64,000 bases of DNA from Cellulomonas sp. (GCF_017744555.1 NZ_JAGIBD010000013.1:62001-126000), one strand, 5' to 3'. Shown: positions 7,885-17,374, counted from the stretch's first letter. Notes: generated from the sequence alone by a model not told the origin. Numbers and translations are program-made.

Positions 7885-8556
7885 ATGGTTGCCACCGCCC
7901 CCAGCCCGACGGCCGGGCCCGTCACCGCGCGTCCAGGTCTGCGACGGGAGGTGCGGATCGCGGTCGTCGTGGCCGTGAGCGTCGCGATCGCGGTCGTCGC
8001 CCTGCTGCTGCCCGCCTGGCCGGCCGGTCCGGACATGGGATCGACGCACTACATGGGCCTGCTCGCCGCGAACCAGCCGTGGAACCTGCTGCTGTTCATG
8101 GCCGTGCCCGTGGTCCTCGCCGAGACGATCGCCGTCACCGAGCTGGTCGTGCTGTTCAGCCCCCAGCGGGCCGGACGCACCGTGCGCGCGCTCAACCGGT
8201 ACGCCGGGCTGGTCGCCGGCTTCTACTTCCTCGGTGTCGTCGTGTACCTGCTGAAGCAGGCCGTCGTGCCGCTGACGCTCGACGGCGGCTGGCGTGGCCC
8301 GGCGGACGTGATCGCGGTCGGGTTCTACCTGCTCGGCGTCGTGCCGCTGTACGGGATGTCGCTGCTCGAGACCCGGGTCCTCGGCGCCGGCTGGGACGCG
8401 CAGCACCGGCTGAAGGTCCACGCGACGTTCGTCGGGATGTTCCTCGTCGTCGCGCACGTCGCGATGATCGCCGGGATGCTCGACCCGACCGTCCTGGGGT
8501 GGCAGCCGACGCACGTCATGGACGACGGCACGCAGATGGCCGGCATGACCCACTGA
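7885..8556 (+). CDS. Small integral membrane protein (DUF6803-like)
   Basis: 223 residues preceded by GAAGGAGA. Five or so hydrophobic segments are visible: about 24-45, 63-90, 108-130, 140-165 and 175-200. Short His/Met-bearing loops occur, such as PDMGSTHYMGLL, and the C-terminus is HVMDDGTQMAGMTH. I associate it with the DUF6803 family from memory, which needs a profile search. It appears to belong to the regulon of the adjacent two-component system because of the upstream motif. The Met/His content is shared with the DUF305 neighbour, which hints at a metal-related role. Confidence 0.6.
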   Translation: MVATAPSPTAGPVTARPGLRREVRIAVVVAVSVAIAVVALLLPAWPAGPDMGSTHYMGLLAANQPWNLLLFMAVPVVLAETIAVTELVVLFSPQRAGRTVRALNRYAGLVAGFYFLGVVVYLLKQAVVPLTLDGGWRGPADVIAVGFYLLGVVPLYGMSLLETRVLGAGWDAQHRLKVHATFVGMFLVVAHVAMIAGMLDPTVLGWQPTHVMDDGTQMAGMTH

Positions 8557-8572
8557 CCTGGTGCCCGACCGC

Positions 8573-8612
8573 CGAGCGGGCTGCACCGGCGCGTGCCGAT
8601 GCAGCCCGCTCG
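8573..8612. terminator. Bidirectional hairpin terminator
   Basis: Perfect 13-bp inverted repeat (arms 8573-8585 and 8600-8612, loop of 14 bases). It lies between the convergent membrane-protein gene and the hypothetical gene at 8626, so it can end both transcripts. Confidence 0.75.
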
Positions 8613-8625
8613 AGCCGGGGCGGTC

Positions 8626-9102
8626 CTACGACGCCACGACCGTGTGCCGGTAGACGTCGTTCGCGGCGGGGTCGGCCTCGGTGTGGTTGTCGAACACGTG
8701 GTTCCACGACGACGACCAGCCGGCGATCGAGACTCGCACCAGGTCGGTGGCGGTGCTCGACACCCGGGTCGGCTTGAACCAGATCGGGCCGCTGCTCCAG
8801 GTGACCGGGTTGTCGCCCTGGTGCGCGTTGAGGCTCGGGAAGAAGCCCACGCTCGTCGTCAGCGAGCTCGCGTACTGCGCCGCGGCACCGTTGCCCTTGA
8901 CCAGGGTGCCGTTGAGCCCCTCGACCAGGAACGTCACGTCGGTCATGGTGAGCATGCCGCGGTTGGCGGCCTGGAAGCGGAAGGAGACGTCCTCCTCGTC
9001 GTTGATCGCGACGCCGTCCCAGTCGACGTCCGTGATCTCGACCGTCACGTACGTGCTGGGGTAGTTCTTGATGTCCTCGTAGACCTCGTCCAGAGCGGTC
9101 AT
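8626..9102 (-). CDS. Hypothetical protein
   Basis: 158 residues, acidic, with no signal peptide or membrane segment. A GAAAGG element precedes the ATG. Composition and alternation (YVTVEITDVDWDGVAINDEEDVSFRF, DVTFLVEGLNG, DLVRVSIAGWSSSWNHVFDNH) suggest a beta-sandwich fold. I do not recognise the family. It is monocistronic, between a terminator and a 105-base gap. It is real by codon use and ribosome site. Confidence 0.6.
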   Translation of the reverse strand: MTALDEVYEDIKNYPSTYVTVEITDVDWDGVAINDEEDVSFRFQAANRGMLTMTDVTFLVEGLNGTLVKGNGAAAQYASSLTTSVGFFPSLNAHQGDNPVTWSSGPIWFKPTRVSSTATDLVRVSIAGWSSSWNHVFDNHTEADPAANDVYRHTVVAS

Positions 9103-9207
9103 CGTCGTGCCTTTCGTCGGGTCAGGTCGCCGGTCGACCTGTCACCGAGAGACGAGGACCCGGGGTCGCCGCTGATCGGTGGGGAAACCCCAGCCGACCC
9201 CCCGACC

Positions 9208-10575
9208 TCAGTCCGTGGGCCGCCGCGGCCGCCCGACGAGCAGCGCGACACCGGCCGCGAACAGCAGCAGCTCGCCCACAGGGATCCCGCCGACGTCGGG
9301 CAGCACACCGTCCGGCCCGCCGACGCCCAGGCCCGCGAGTCCAGCGAGGCTCAGCACGACGCCCGCGGCGGTCGTGAGCGCCGCTTGCTCGGCTGGGCGG
9401 GCGGAGCGGGGCCGCTCCCACCGGCCGGCCACGGCGACGATCGGCACGAGCAGCGCGGCGAGCAGCACGAGCCACGGCACGCGCCAGGCCCACCAGAGTC
9501 CCGAGCCGACGTCGTGCTGCGGGAGCAGCCCATGGGCGACGAGCGTCGTGCCGACGATCACCACGGGGACCATGTGCCACAGGAACACGGTCAGGACGAC
9601 GGCGTTGACGGCGACGACCGCCAGCCAGACCCGAGGCCGGCGCAGCCACCGGTCGGCGGCGGGACGCAGCAGCAGCACGACACCCGTCTGCGCGGCCGCG
9701 AGGGCCAGCAGCGCGAGCGTCGGCGGGGCGGTGTTGCTGAGCGCCGGCGGCGGCGCGGCGCCCACCATCGTGACCGCGTACGGGCCCCACCCGGTGAGGG
9801 CGACGAGCATCGCCAGCCCGCCGCCGGCGAGCGCCCAGGCGTGCCGGCGCACCCGCGTCAGCGCCCCGCGCCGCCACGCGACGCCGACCTGGTGGATCGC
9901 GACCCACGCCGCGACATAGCTGGCCGCCGCTGCCCCCGGGCGGCCGGTGACCACGCGTGCGACGTCCCCGAGCGCGACGACGGCGACGAGCACCAGCACG
10001 CCCCACAGCCCCCACCGCCGGTCGGCCGCGAGCAGCGCGGGCGCGACGCTCACCACCACGAGGTACACGACGAGGAACCACAGCGACATCGCGGCGGCCC
10101 ACACCGCCGTGCGCGCGACGACGGGGTCCGCCCCGAGTGCGACTGCGACGGCGTAGGACGCGACGACGTACGCGAGGAACGCCGCCGTCGGGCGCAGCAG
10201 CCGCAGGGCCCGCCCGCGCACCCATCCGGCGGCGCTCTCGCCCCAGCTCCCGCGCGACTCCCAGGACGCGGCGTTCGCGAACCCACCGACCAGGAACACG
10301 ACGGGCATGACCTGCACGAGCCACGTCAGCGGGTGCGCCCAGGTGAGCACCGCGAGCGCGTTCACCCAGCCCAGGCGCCCGGCGTCGACCGTGACGGCCG
10401 CGACGAGCCAGTGCCCGAGCACGACCACGACGATCGCGACGGCCCGGAGCAGGTCGACGTAGCGGTCGCGGTGCGCAGGTGTGGCCGCCGCGGCGTCGAC
10501 GACGCGCGTCCGCAGCCCGACCGCGCGGGACGACCCGCCGTCGAGGGTGTGCTCGTCGCCGCGCCCGTCAGGCAC
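9208..10575 (-). CDS. Acyltransferase-3 family integral membrane protein
   Basis: 455 residues from a GTG with GGGAGGG upstream. The first core motif RDRYVDLLRAVAIVVVVLGHW, with the conserved His, is at about residues 36-56 and is typical of the OafA/YrhL acyltransferase-3 family. About ten hydrophobic segments follow. PVVFLVGGFANAASWES is the second family-like stretch. These enzymes move acyl groups onto cell-surface sugars or lipids; the acceptor here is unknown. The gene stands alone. Confidence 0.82.
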   Translation of the reverse strand: MPDGRGDEHTLDGGSSRAVGLRTRVVDAAAATPAHRDRYVDLLRAVAIVVVVLGHWLVAAVTVDAGRLGWVNALAVLTWAHPLTWLVQVMPVVFLVGGFANAASWESRGSWGESAAGWVRGRALRLLRPTAAFLAYVVASYAVAVALGADPVVARTAVWAAAMSLWFLVVYLVVVSVAPALLAADRRWGLWGVLVLVAVVALGDVARVVTGRPGAAAASYVAAWVAIHQVGVAWRRGALTRVRRHAWALAGGGLAMLVALTGWGPYAVTMVGAAPPPALSNTAPPTLALLALAAAQTGVVLLLRPAADRWLRRPRVWLAVVAVNAVVLTVFLWHMVPVVIVGTTLVAHGLLPQHDVGSGLWWAWRVPWLVLLAALLVPIVAVAGRWERPRSARPAEQAALTTAAGVVLSLAGLAGLGVGGPDGVLPDVGGIPVGELLLFAAGVALLVGRPRRPTD

Positions 10576-10739
10576 CCGGCCCTCCCGACCCGGCCGCCGA
10601 GCCTCGGGCGGCCGTTCCTTCCCGAGGCTAGCGCCGGCGCCCGTTCCCGACGCGGCGACGGGCAGACACCAGCTGGCGTGGTCAGCCGAGCCTGAGCCGT
10701 GGCACGCGTCGCGCTCCCACCGAGCGGGCTCGCTGCACG

Positions 10740-11717
10740 ATGATGACCGACATGAAGTGGTTCTGCGTGGACGGGAGCGACGGCGACCTCACGCAGGAGC
10801 AGTCCGAGCTCGTGCTGGACGGCTACCGACGGCACGTCGACGCGCTGCGACGCGAGGCGCCGGCCCTGGTGGAGCTGCTCGACCTGCCGCTTCGCTACGG
10901 CCAGGTGCACGAGTGGCACGCGTCCGACGACACGGTCGCGATGCGTCTCGTCGTCGGTGACCTGGAGTCGGGCTACGAGTTCGCAGCGGTGACGTACCGC
11001 GGCGCGTCGATCGTCGGAGGGGCCGAGGAGCCGCGTCGCCTCCGTCTCGACGACGAGCAGACCGAGATCCTGTACGACGAGGTCGACCGCGACGGCGCCA
11101 GGTTCGTGCATCGGCTCCGTCTCTGGCCGACCGGAGAAATCACCGTGACCTTCGACGACGTCGAGGTCGTCAGATCGCCGGCGACCCGGGCCGACCGGGA
11201 CCGGCTCGCACCCGTGGACGTGCGGCTCGCCGAGCTGTGCACCGCCCTGGCCGACCTCACCGGGTACGACGCGCCGCCCGACTGGCGCGACGAGCACGAA
11301 CGGTGGTGGCTCTACCAGGCAGCAGCCACGCGTCCTCTGGCTGCACCGTCGCTCCAGGCCGCCGTCGGCCTGGAACCCGTGGAAGGGATCGCCACGGGCG
11401 TCGTCCTTGCCGCGTTCGACTCCTACCCGTCCGCGCGGCGCGACTGGATCGCGGCGCTCCCCGTCGAACGGCGCCCGTTCGTCTCGGCGCGTGCCCGCGA
11501 GCTCGACATCCTCGACGTCGTCATGGCCGGCGACCCCCTCGCTGACGCGAACGTCGCGGACTGGTCGCGGTGGCTGCAGCGCAGCGTCGTCGACCGCTCG
11601 ACGAACCGTGCCGTGCTGGAGCGGCTGGCGAGCGAGGGCATGTCGAAGAAGATCCGCAACATCGCGGCCGACGCCCTCCGCACACGCGCGAGGCTCGGGC
11701 GAGGTCGGGACGACTGA
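10740..11717 (+). CDS. Hypothetical two-domain protein (N-terminus possibly DUF4085-like)
   Basis: 325 residues. Residues 5-145 (MKWFCVDG...YGQVHEWHASDDTVAMRLV...GEITVTFDDVEV) look like an alpha-beta domain that reminds me of DUF4085; this is tentative. Residues 150-325 are helical and contain WIAALPVERRPFVSARARELDILDVVMAGDP. There is no signal peptide. A start at 10752 (MKWF) is an alternative. It converges on the large LQRxAGN protein with only 6 bases between stops. A role as a partner or immunity protein cannot be shown from orientation alone. Confidence 0.55.
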   Translation: MMTDMKWFCVDGSDGDLTQEQSELVLDGYRRHVDALRREAPALVELLDLPLRYGQVHEWHASDDTVAMRLVVGDLESGYEFAAVTYRGASIVGGAEEPRRLRLDDEQTEILYDEVDRDGARFVHRLRLWPTGEITVTFDDVEVVRSPATRADRDRLAPVDVRLAELCTALADLTGYDAPPDWRDEHERWWLYQAAATRPLAAPSLQAAVGLEPVEGIATGVVLAAFDSYPSARRDWIAALPVERRPFVSARARELDILDVVMAGDPLADANVADWSRWLQRSVVDRSTNRAVLERLASEGMSKKIRNIAADALRTRARLGRGRDD

Positions 11718-11723
11718 CCCGGG

Positions 11724-14700
11724 TCACGGCCGCCCGCTCGGGCCGCCGCCGCCCGTTCCACCGCCGGCGGACCCGGTCCTGGCCGCGGCGCCTGCCTCGA
11801 TGCGCTGCTGGATCCGATGCAGCTCTGCCATCGCCTCCTCGTACCGGCGGAACGCGTCCGCTCGTGCGGTCGCCCGCGCGTCGCGGCCGGTGCGCGCCGG
11901 GTTGAGGGTCGCGCGGTCGGCGTCGAAGAACGCCCGGTACGCGGTGCGCGAGCGGTCACGGGCGGCGATCAGCTGGCGCACGTCGCGGAGCACGGCGGCG
12001 GCGACGTCCTGGCCGTGGGTGCGGGCGTCGATCTCCTCGATGAGCAGCTCGTAGTCCTGGTGCGTCTTGTCGTGCGCCTTCATGGCCTCCTGGTAGCGGT
12101 CGCGGGCGTCGACGAGCCGCTGGTCGTTCGCGGGCAGCTCCATGGCCTCGATGAACCGCAGGCGCCGCATGGCGACGCCCAGCTCGCGGACCGCGTCGTC
12201 GGCGGCGTCGTAGACGCGCTGGCGGGCGGCGCGGTTCGCGCCGAAGACGGACTCGTAGAACGCCGCCGCGGCGTCGTGCTGCAGCTCGCCGGGGCGGAAC
12301 GACTCGGCCTTCCGGGCCCCGGTCTGCGCCTCCCAGGCGGCCTTGACGGTCTGTGCGTCGAAGCGGCTGAGCACGGGATCGGCCTCCGCACGCGCGCGCA
12401 CCTCGGCGTACGTCGCGCCGGGCATCGCACGCTCGATCCGCAGCCGGGCCATGCGGAACCACTGGAGCGCGTGCCGGGCCTCGTGCGTGATCGTGTCGCA
12501 CACGGCCGCGAACTGCTCGGGGGTCGGGTCGCGGTGCGAGACGAGGGCACGGTTGATGTGCAGCTCCCACGACGACGCGGGCTGCTTGCCGAACTGGTCG
12601 GGCCGGGGGCTCTCGAGGTGGTTCGGGATGAGCGGCGGGGCGCCCGACGCGACGAGCTGCCGGTTCGCGATCGCGAGCACGGCGTCGAACCGGGCTTCCG
12701 GGCTCATGGTCCGGAACGGTTCGTACAGCGGGACGAGCTCGGCGGCGAGGGCCCGTGCCTCCGGGCTCAGGTGGTCGAGGACGAGCGAGCCGTCCCGGCC
12801 GCCGGTCGTCGCCCGCGGTGACCTCGTGGAGGCGGGGTCGGCCACGAGGTGCACGTCGGTCTGCTTCTCCCACCCGGGCGACTTCGCGTCGAGGTACTCG
12901 GTCGCGTGCACCACCTGCTGCGCCGCCTCGTCGCCCGCGAACCGCACCTCGATCTGCCGCCCGGCACCGGTGTCGACGATGACGACCTTCCCGTCGAACA
13001 CCGCACCCGCGTTGCGCGCGAGCCCCTCCCGGTGGGCCTCGAACCGGGCGATGAGCGCCTGCCGCTCGACGAGCGGGAGGTTCGCCCCGAGGCCGGTCCC
13101 GCCGGTCAGCTCGGCGTGCAGCCGCTGCCAGCCGCCGCCCTCGGTGAGCAGCGAGCGCACCGCCACGTCGCTGAGCCGGCCGGCCGGGACCTTCGCGGCC
13201 CCGGTGCCCGGCACGTCGACCGGTGCCGCCCGACCGCCCTTCGTCGTCGGCTCGGGCACCGTGACCGCGGGCCCGTGCGCGCCGCCGCGCCACGCCTCGT
13301 ACTCCTTCGCCACGCGGCTGTTGACCTTCGCGAGGCCCAGGTCCATCGCGACGTTCTGCACCGCGTTCTCGACGATGAGGTCGGCCAGCTCGTTCGCGTT
13401 CTTCGGCAGCGCCTTGCCCTCGACGACGGCCTTGAGCGCGGTCTCGGTGGCGGTCATGTACACGGACGACGTTCCGGCGGCGAGCGCGCTCGACGTGAGC
13501 TCGGCGAGCTTGGTGCCCGCGAGGTCGGGGATCCGGTCGATGCGCGCCTTGATCGCAACCTGGAAGCGGGCCTGCAGCGCCCCGCCGAGGTACGTCATCA
13601 CGGCGCTGACCCCGGCGGCCTCGACGAGCGTCGACAGCCCGAGGCTCGTGCGCTGGCCGTAGTGCATCTCGGCGGCCCGGCCGAGGCCCTCCTGCGTGAA
13701 CGTGTAGCCGCCGGCGACCAGGGCCGACCCCGTCAGGCCGAGGCCCCCGGATGCGATGCCCGCGGCGATGGTCCCGGTCGTCTTGAGCCGGTTGAGCCAC
13801 TTCACGGCGGTGCCGGCCCCGGTCATCACACGGTTCTCGTAGGCCGAGAAGCGCCTCGCGGCGTCGGCGGTCAGCTGCTCCGCCATGGCGATGAGCGGGA
13901 CTGCGAGCTCGTACTTGCGCTCGCGCAGCAGCGGCCACGCCCGCTCGATGAGATCGCGTGGCTGGTCCCAGATGCGCACGGACGGGTACGCCTGGCTGCC
14001 TTCGCCGAGCGCCTCGGAGATGTGCCGGACCGCCCCGAAGCCGATGCGCTTGGCGTTGATCGCGCTGCGCTCGACGTGCATCGGCTGCAGCTCGTGCCAC
14101 ACGTCGGTCGTCTCCTTGAGCGCCTCGCGCAGCTTCACGAGCTCCTCACGGTTCGAGACGCGGCGCGCGTACTCCTCGGGATAGTCGTTGCGCAGGTCGT
14201 CGGCCGTCACGAACCCCTTGGTCTTGTGCACGATGCCGGGCATGGGGTGCTGTCCGAGCGCCTCGCCCGGTGTCGGTCGGAGGCTGAGCTCGAGCGGCTG
14301 CTTCGTGATCTGCTCGACGGCCCACTGCCGGAACTCGGTCTCGGCCTTGACGTCCCACTCGGGCGGCTGACGCACGTCGTCGGCCAGCAGGAGCCGCACG
14401 TCGACGCTCATGCGCTCGTCGGGCCTCGGTGGCACGGCTCGCAGCAGCCGCTGGCGCTCCTTGAGGTAGTCGGGGTGCTGCTCGCGGACGGAGCCGTAGT
14501 AGGCGAAGTCGTCCCACAGCTGCCGCAGCCGCGCGTCCACGTGCCACGCGATCGTGAAGTGGTCGATGACCTTCTGCCAGTGCGCGAGCTGGTCGGCGGT
14601 GAGCGCGCCGAGCAGCGCCGGGAACTTCGCCTGGAGCGCTGGGCGGACGTCCGGGCCGCCCTTCGGGATCGGTTCGCGCGCGTGCTTCCCGGCGAGCGTG

Positions 14701-14903
14701 TCGGGGTCGAGCTCGCGCTGGACGTACGTCGTGACGGCGCGGTTGCCGGCGTCGCGCTGGAGCTCGAGGACGTCGTCGGCGTGGTGGAGCGCGAGCGGTT
14801 TCGCCGACGCGCGCGAGCGGCGCGCCGGGCGCTTCGCGGGCGGCTTCCCGCCCGCTCGCCGCGCACCGTTGCGGCCCTGCTCGCCCCGCTCGTGGATCGG
14901 CAC
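11724..14903 (-). CDS. Large LQRxAGN-motif protein with HExxH site; candidate secreted or injected effector
   Basis: About 1,059 residues from the GTG at 14901-14903, chosen for the AGGAGG upstream; ATG 14933 is the alternative. A basic tail (residues 8-38) precedes LQRDAGNRAVTTYVQREL at 48-65. The LQRxAGNxAV pattern is common near the N-termini of DUF4157/eCIS-associated and toxin-like actinobacterial proteins. Long helical and Gly/Ala-rich segments follow (about 380-520). A DTITHEARHALQWF segment carries HEARH at 807-811, a zincin-type metal site. The C-terminal 200 residues look coiled-coil, ending in a Gly-rich tail. Function is unproven: effector, protease or structural cargo are all possible. 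Confidence 0.7.
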   Translation of the reverse strand: MPIHERGEQGRNGARRAGGKPPAKRPARRSRASAKPLALHHADDVLELQRDAGNRAVTTYVQRELDPDTLAGKHAREPIPKGGPDVRPALQAKFPALLGALTADQLAHWQKVIDHFTIAWHVDARLRQLWDDFAYYGSVREQHPDYLKERQRLLRAVPPRPDERMSVDVRLLLADDVRQPPEWDVKAETEFRQWAVEQITKQPLELSLRPTPGEALGQHPMPGIVHKTKGFVTADDLRNDYPEEYARRVSNREELVKLREALKETTDVWHELQPMHVERSAINAKRIGFGAVRHISEALGEGSQAYPSVRIWDQPRDLIERAWPLLRERKYELAVPLIAMAEQLTADAARRFSAYENRVMTGAGTAVKWLNRLKTTGTIAAGIASGGLGLTGSALVAGGYTFTQEGLGRAAEMHYGQRTSLGLSTLVEAAGVSAVMTYLGGALQARFQVAIKARIDRIPDLAGTKLAELTSSALAAGTSSVYMTATETALKAVVEGKALPKNANELADLIVENAVQNVAMDLGLAKVNSRVAKEYEAWRGGAHGPAVTVPEPTTKGGRAAPVDVPGTGAAKVPAGRLSDVAVRSLLTEGGGWQRLHAELTGGTGLGANLPLVERQALIARFEAHREGLARNAGAVFDGKVVIVDTGAGRQIEVRFAGDEAAQQVVHATEYLDAKSPGWEKQTDVHLVADPASTRSPRATTGGRDGSLVLDHLSPEARALAAELVPLYEPFRTMSPEARFDAVLAIANRQLVASGAPPLIPNHLESPRPDQFGKQPASSWELHINRALVSHRDPTPEQFAAVCDTITHEARHALQWFRMARLRIERAMPGATYAEVRARAEADPVLSRFDAQTVKAAWEAQTGARKAESFRPGELQHDAAAAFYESVFGANRAARQRVYDAADDAVRELGVAMRRLRFIEAMELPANDQRLVDARDRYQEAMKAHDKTHQDYELLIEEIDARTHGQDVAAAVLRDVRQLIAARDRSRTAYRAFFDADRATLNPARTGRDARATARADAFRRYEEAMAELHRIQQRIEAGAAARTGSAGGGTGGGGPSGRP

Positions 14904-15325
14904 TCCCCCTCCTCGGTGCGCCCGACCCTTCATCACCGCTCGCCGCGACCGGCGCGTCCACGCCCGACGGGCGGCGGACTGCGCAGACCCGGGTGCCCGA
15001 GCGGGCATCCGGGCGTGCACGCACGGGCCGTCGCCGTGAAGCACTCCGGGCAGCCGCGGGTCCGGTGGCGTCCGGGTGTCCTCACTGCCCATGCGGTCGA
15101 CGCACTGGAACGCCTCGCGGGCACGGTTCACCCTCTCGCGCGTCGTGCGGACAGCGGCGCAGGTCACGGGGGTGTTCGCGGAGGCAGGCCCCGGCGGGCG
15201 GAGCGGCCGGGTGGTTGCCCCGATCGGATGACGCCGCCGACCGGCTCAGCAATCGGCGCGGACCCCGTCGATGGGTGCGTGCAGGCGGCCACCCGGCCGC
15301 GCCCCTGCCACCCTTGGAGCCGGCC
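14904..15325. other. 422-base stretch without a supported gene
   Basis: It lies between the divergent large effector-like gene and the small secreted protein. Frames remain open, as expected at this GC content, but none has a ribosome site and sensible composition. It holds the AGGAGG of the leftward gene and GGAG at about 15315 for the rightward gene. I see no clear promoter or repeat. Confidence 0.5.
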
Positions 15326-15940
15326 ATGCACGTCCGTCGCACCGTCACCGCCCTGTCCGCCGCCCTCGCGCTCACCGCCGCCGGGCTCGTCGGCGCATCC
15401 GCAGCGAACGCCGTGCCCCCGGCGCAGACCGCGGTCACCGCGCACGTCGCGACCAAGCAGGTCGTGACGAAGAAGCGGTCGACCGGCCGCGCCGCACGCG
15501 GTGCGCGCAGCGCGCGTGGCGGGTCGTTCGCCTCCCAGGTCCAGAGCACCGCCGCGTCCGTCGCCGGCCAGTACGGCGTGGCCGTCGCGTGGGTCGGCAC
15601 CACGTCCTGCGGCGAGCGCGGCGGGGTCTCCCGCAAGGTCGTGACCCTGCGCGGCTGCTCGACTCCGGGCACCAACACCATCGAGCTGTCGCTGGGTGGC
15701 GGCAACCCGGCCAACACGCGTGTGTCGCGCGCCCGCGTCCTCGCGATGACGACGGCGGTCACCCAGCACGAGGTCGCGCACCGGCTCATCGAGCGCACCA
15801 CCGGCACGCTGTTCCCGGTGGACCGGAACGAGAACGTCGCCGACGCCTACGCCGTCACCTACCTCGGCATGGACCCGGCGCTCGTGTCGTACGGCTACGT
15901 GGACGCCGACGTCGCGACCGCGGTGGCCATCCACGGCTGA
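15326..15940 (+). CDS. Small secreted protein with HExxH and ENxAD motifs; putative metallopeptidase
   Basis: 204 residues. A signal peptide (MHVRRTVTALSAALALTAAGLVGASAANA) has a likely cut after ANA. A basic linker (KKRSTGRAARGARSARGG) comes next, then the domain. TQHEVAHRLIERTTG carries HEVAH. ENVADAYAVTYLG, about 20 residues later, could supply a third metal ligand, as in HExxH...E/D zincins. Two cysteines (CGERGG and GCSTPG) may form a disulfide outside the cell. The frame is open further upstream, but the signal peptide and GGAG at 15315-15318 fix the start. The family is not recognised with certainty. Confidence 0.7.
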   Translation: MHVRRTVTALSAALALTAAGLVGASAANAVPPAQTAVTAHVATKQVVTKKRSTGRAARGARSARGGSFASQVQSTAASVAGQYGVAVAWVGTTSCGERGGVSRKVVTLRGCSTPGTNTIELSLGGGNPANTRVSRARVLAMTTAVTQHEVAHRLIERTTGTLFPVDRNENVADAYAVTYLGMDPALVSYGYVDADVATAVAIHG

Positions 15941-15941
15941 C

Positions 15942-15971
15942 GTGGTGGGCCGGGCACGCCCGGCCCACCAC
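15942..15971. terminator. Strong hairpin terminator
   Basis: Perfect 13-bp stem (15942-15954 with 15959-15971) and a CACG loop, one base after the stop of the secreted protein. It lies between convergent genes and may serve both. Confidence 0.8.
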
Positions 15972-16000
15972 CCCGTTGCCCTACCGATGACGGTGAGAGC

Positions 16001-17374
16001 TCAGGCGAACGAGAACACGGGTGGGAACACGAGCACGACGATCGCCGCCCATGCCGCGTAGACGGGCAGGTACCGGGTCTGCCAGCGCTCGACGGCGTCG
16101 AACGTGCCGCGCCGACGGAGGAACTGCCAGAGCAGCCAGCCGGTGCCGAGCAGGTGGACGAGGAGCACCAGGTTGAGGCCGAGCGCGGCGGTCTTGTTGG
16201 CCGTCCAGCCGGCGTCGGCGATGCGCGCGACCATCGCGGTGAGCGCGACGACGTCGACCGCGAACGCGGCGGCGACGAGCGCGAGCTGCAGCCAGTCGAA
16301 CGGCCGGCCCGGCGACAGCGGGTCACGGGCGCTGATCGAGTACAGCAGCAGCGCGAGGACCAGCAGGAGGATCGCGTCCATCAGGATGAGGAGGTTGCGG
16401 TCGACGGCCGTGAGCGGGCCGCCCGCCAGGAGCGCGACGAAGGCCGCGACCAGGAGCACCAGGGTCAAGGGCGTGAACACCCGCGTGAGCACGGGAGCCA
16501 TGTTCTCGACGACGCTCTTCTTCGCCTCGACGAGCCACGCCGCCACGAGGAACGCGCCGGGCACCGCGAACGGCATCAGCCAGCCCTGCACGAACGGCTC
16601 GATCTCGATGTCGACGACGCCGAAGACGCCGAACAGCAGGCCGATCAGCAGCCCACCGCCGAGCGCGATGAGGGCGAAGTAGATGACCAGCTCCCCGGTG
16701 AAGCGCACGAAGTCCATGCGTCGGGCGTGCTCGCGCCACGCTCCGCCGGTGTACGCGACGCCGAGCAGCAGCCACAGGAGCACCGGCAGGTGCGTCGCGG
16801 TGAGCACGTACGTCATGCCAGGGCTGCCGTCGGTGACGACGAACGGGTACAGGTTCACCGCGACCGCCACGGCCGCCGTCATGCCGACCAGCACCGTGGC
16901 GACCCGACCGGGGAGCCGGCGCGACCAGGCGAAGTACGCGGCGAGGAACGGCAGGACGGCGAAGGCCACGTTGAGCCCGAAGGCCTCGTCGTCACCGAGA
17001 GCGAGCAACGACTTCACCGCGATCCCGGCACCGACGGCGAGGCCGATCAGCACGCCGAGGTCACGCCACCGTCGGTCTGCCTCCGCGGGCGCCTCCGGGA
17101 CGAGCACGAGCTGCTTCCACAGCCGATCGGAGTGCTCACGCGCGAACTCGCGCGACACGTCGTCGAGGTTGCCCATGCGCTTGACCGCGACGAGGAACGC
17201 CTCGTCGTCGTCCAGCCCCCCGGCCCGCAGGTCGGCGACCCGGCCGCGCAGGTTGTCCTCGAGCTCCGCGGCGTCGTCGGGCGTGATCGCCCGGCGCCGG
17301 AGCACCCAGGCGCGCCACTGGTCGATCTGGTTCTCGAGCCCGGAGCGCTCGTCGACCGAGAACTGCTCGCTCAT
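16001..17374 (-). CDS. Multi-pass membrane protein with N-terminal permease-prefix-type helical domain
   Basis: 457 residues from the ATG at 17372-17374. The first ~95 residues (ENQIDQWRAWVLRRRAITPDDAAELEDNLRGRVADL...AVKRMGNLDDVSREFAREHSDRLW) form the cytoplasmic helical domain seen at the front of many permease-prefix proteins. About ten membrane segments follow, resembling DUF4153-type proteins. The start overlaps the PadR stop by 4 bases (ATGA). The two genes form an operon, the common arrangement in which a PadR repressor controls an adjacent membrane protein. The transported or sensed molecule is unknown. Confidence 0.75.
   Translation of the reverse strand: MSEQFSVDERSGLENQIDQWRAWVLRRRAITPDDAAELEDNLRGRVADLRAGGLDDDEAFLVAVKRMGNLDDVSREFAREHSDRLWKQLVLVPEAPAEADRRWRDLGVLIGLAVGAGIAVKSLLALGDDEAFGLNVAFAVLPFLAAYFAWSRRLPGRVATVLVGMTAAVAVAVNLYPFVVTDGSPGMTYVLTATHLPVLLWLLLGVAYTGGAWREHARRMDFVRFTGELVIYFALIALGGGLLIGLLFGVFGVVDIEIEPFVQGWLMPFAVPGAFLVAAWLVEAKKSVVENMAPVLTRVFTPLTLVLLVAAFVALLAGGPLTAVDRNLLILMDAILLLVLALLLYSISARDPLSPGRPFDWLQLALVAAAFAVDVVALTAMVARIADAGWTANKTAALGLNLVLLVHLLGTGWLLWQFLRRRGTFDAVERWQTRYLPVYAAWAAIVVLVFPPVFSFA

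Noticed and set aside
12849-15467. 872-codon plus-strand frame opposite the LQRxAGN protein
   Set aside because: Composition is typical of antisense to a GC-rich gene; the opposite strand has clear motifs and better codon use.
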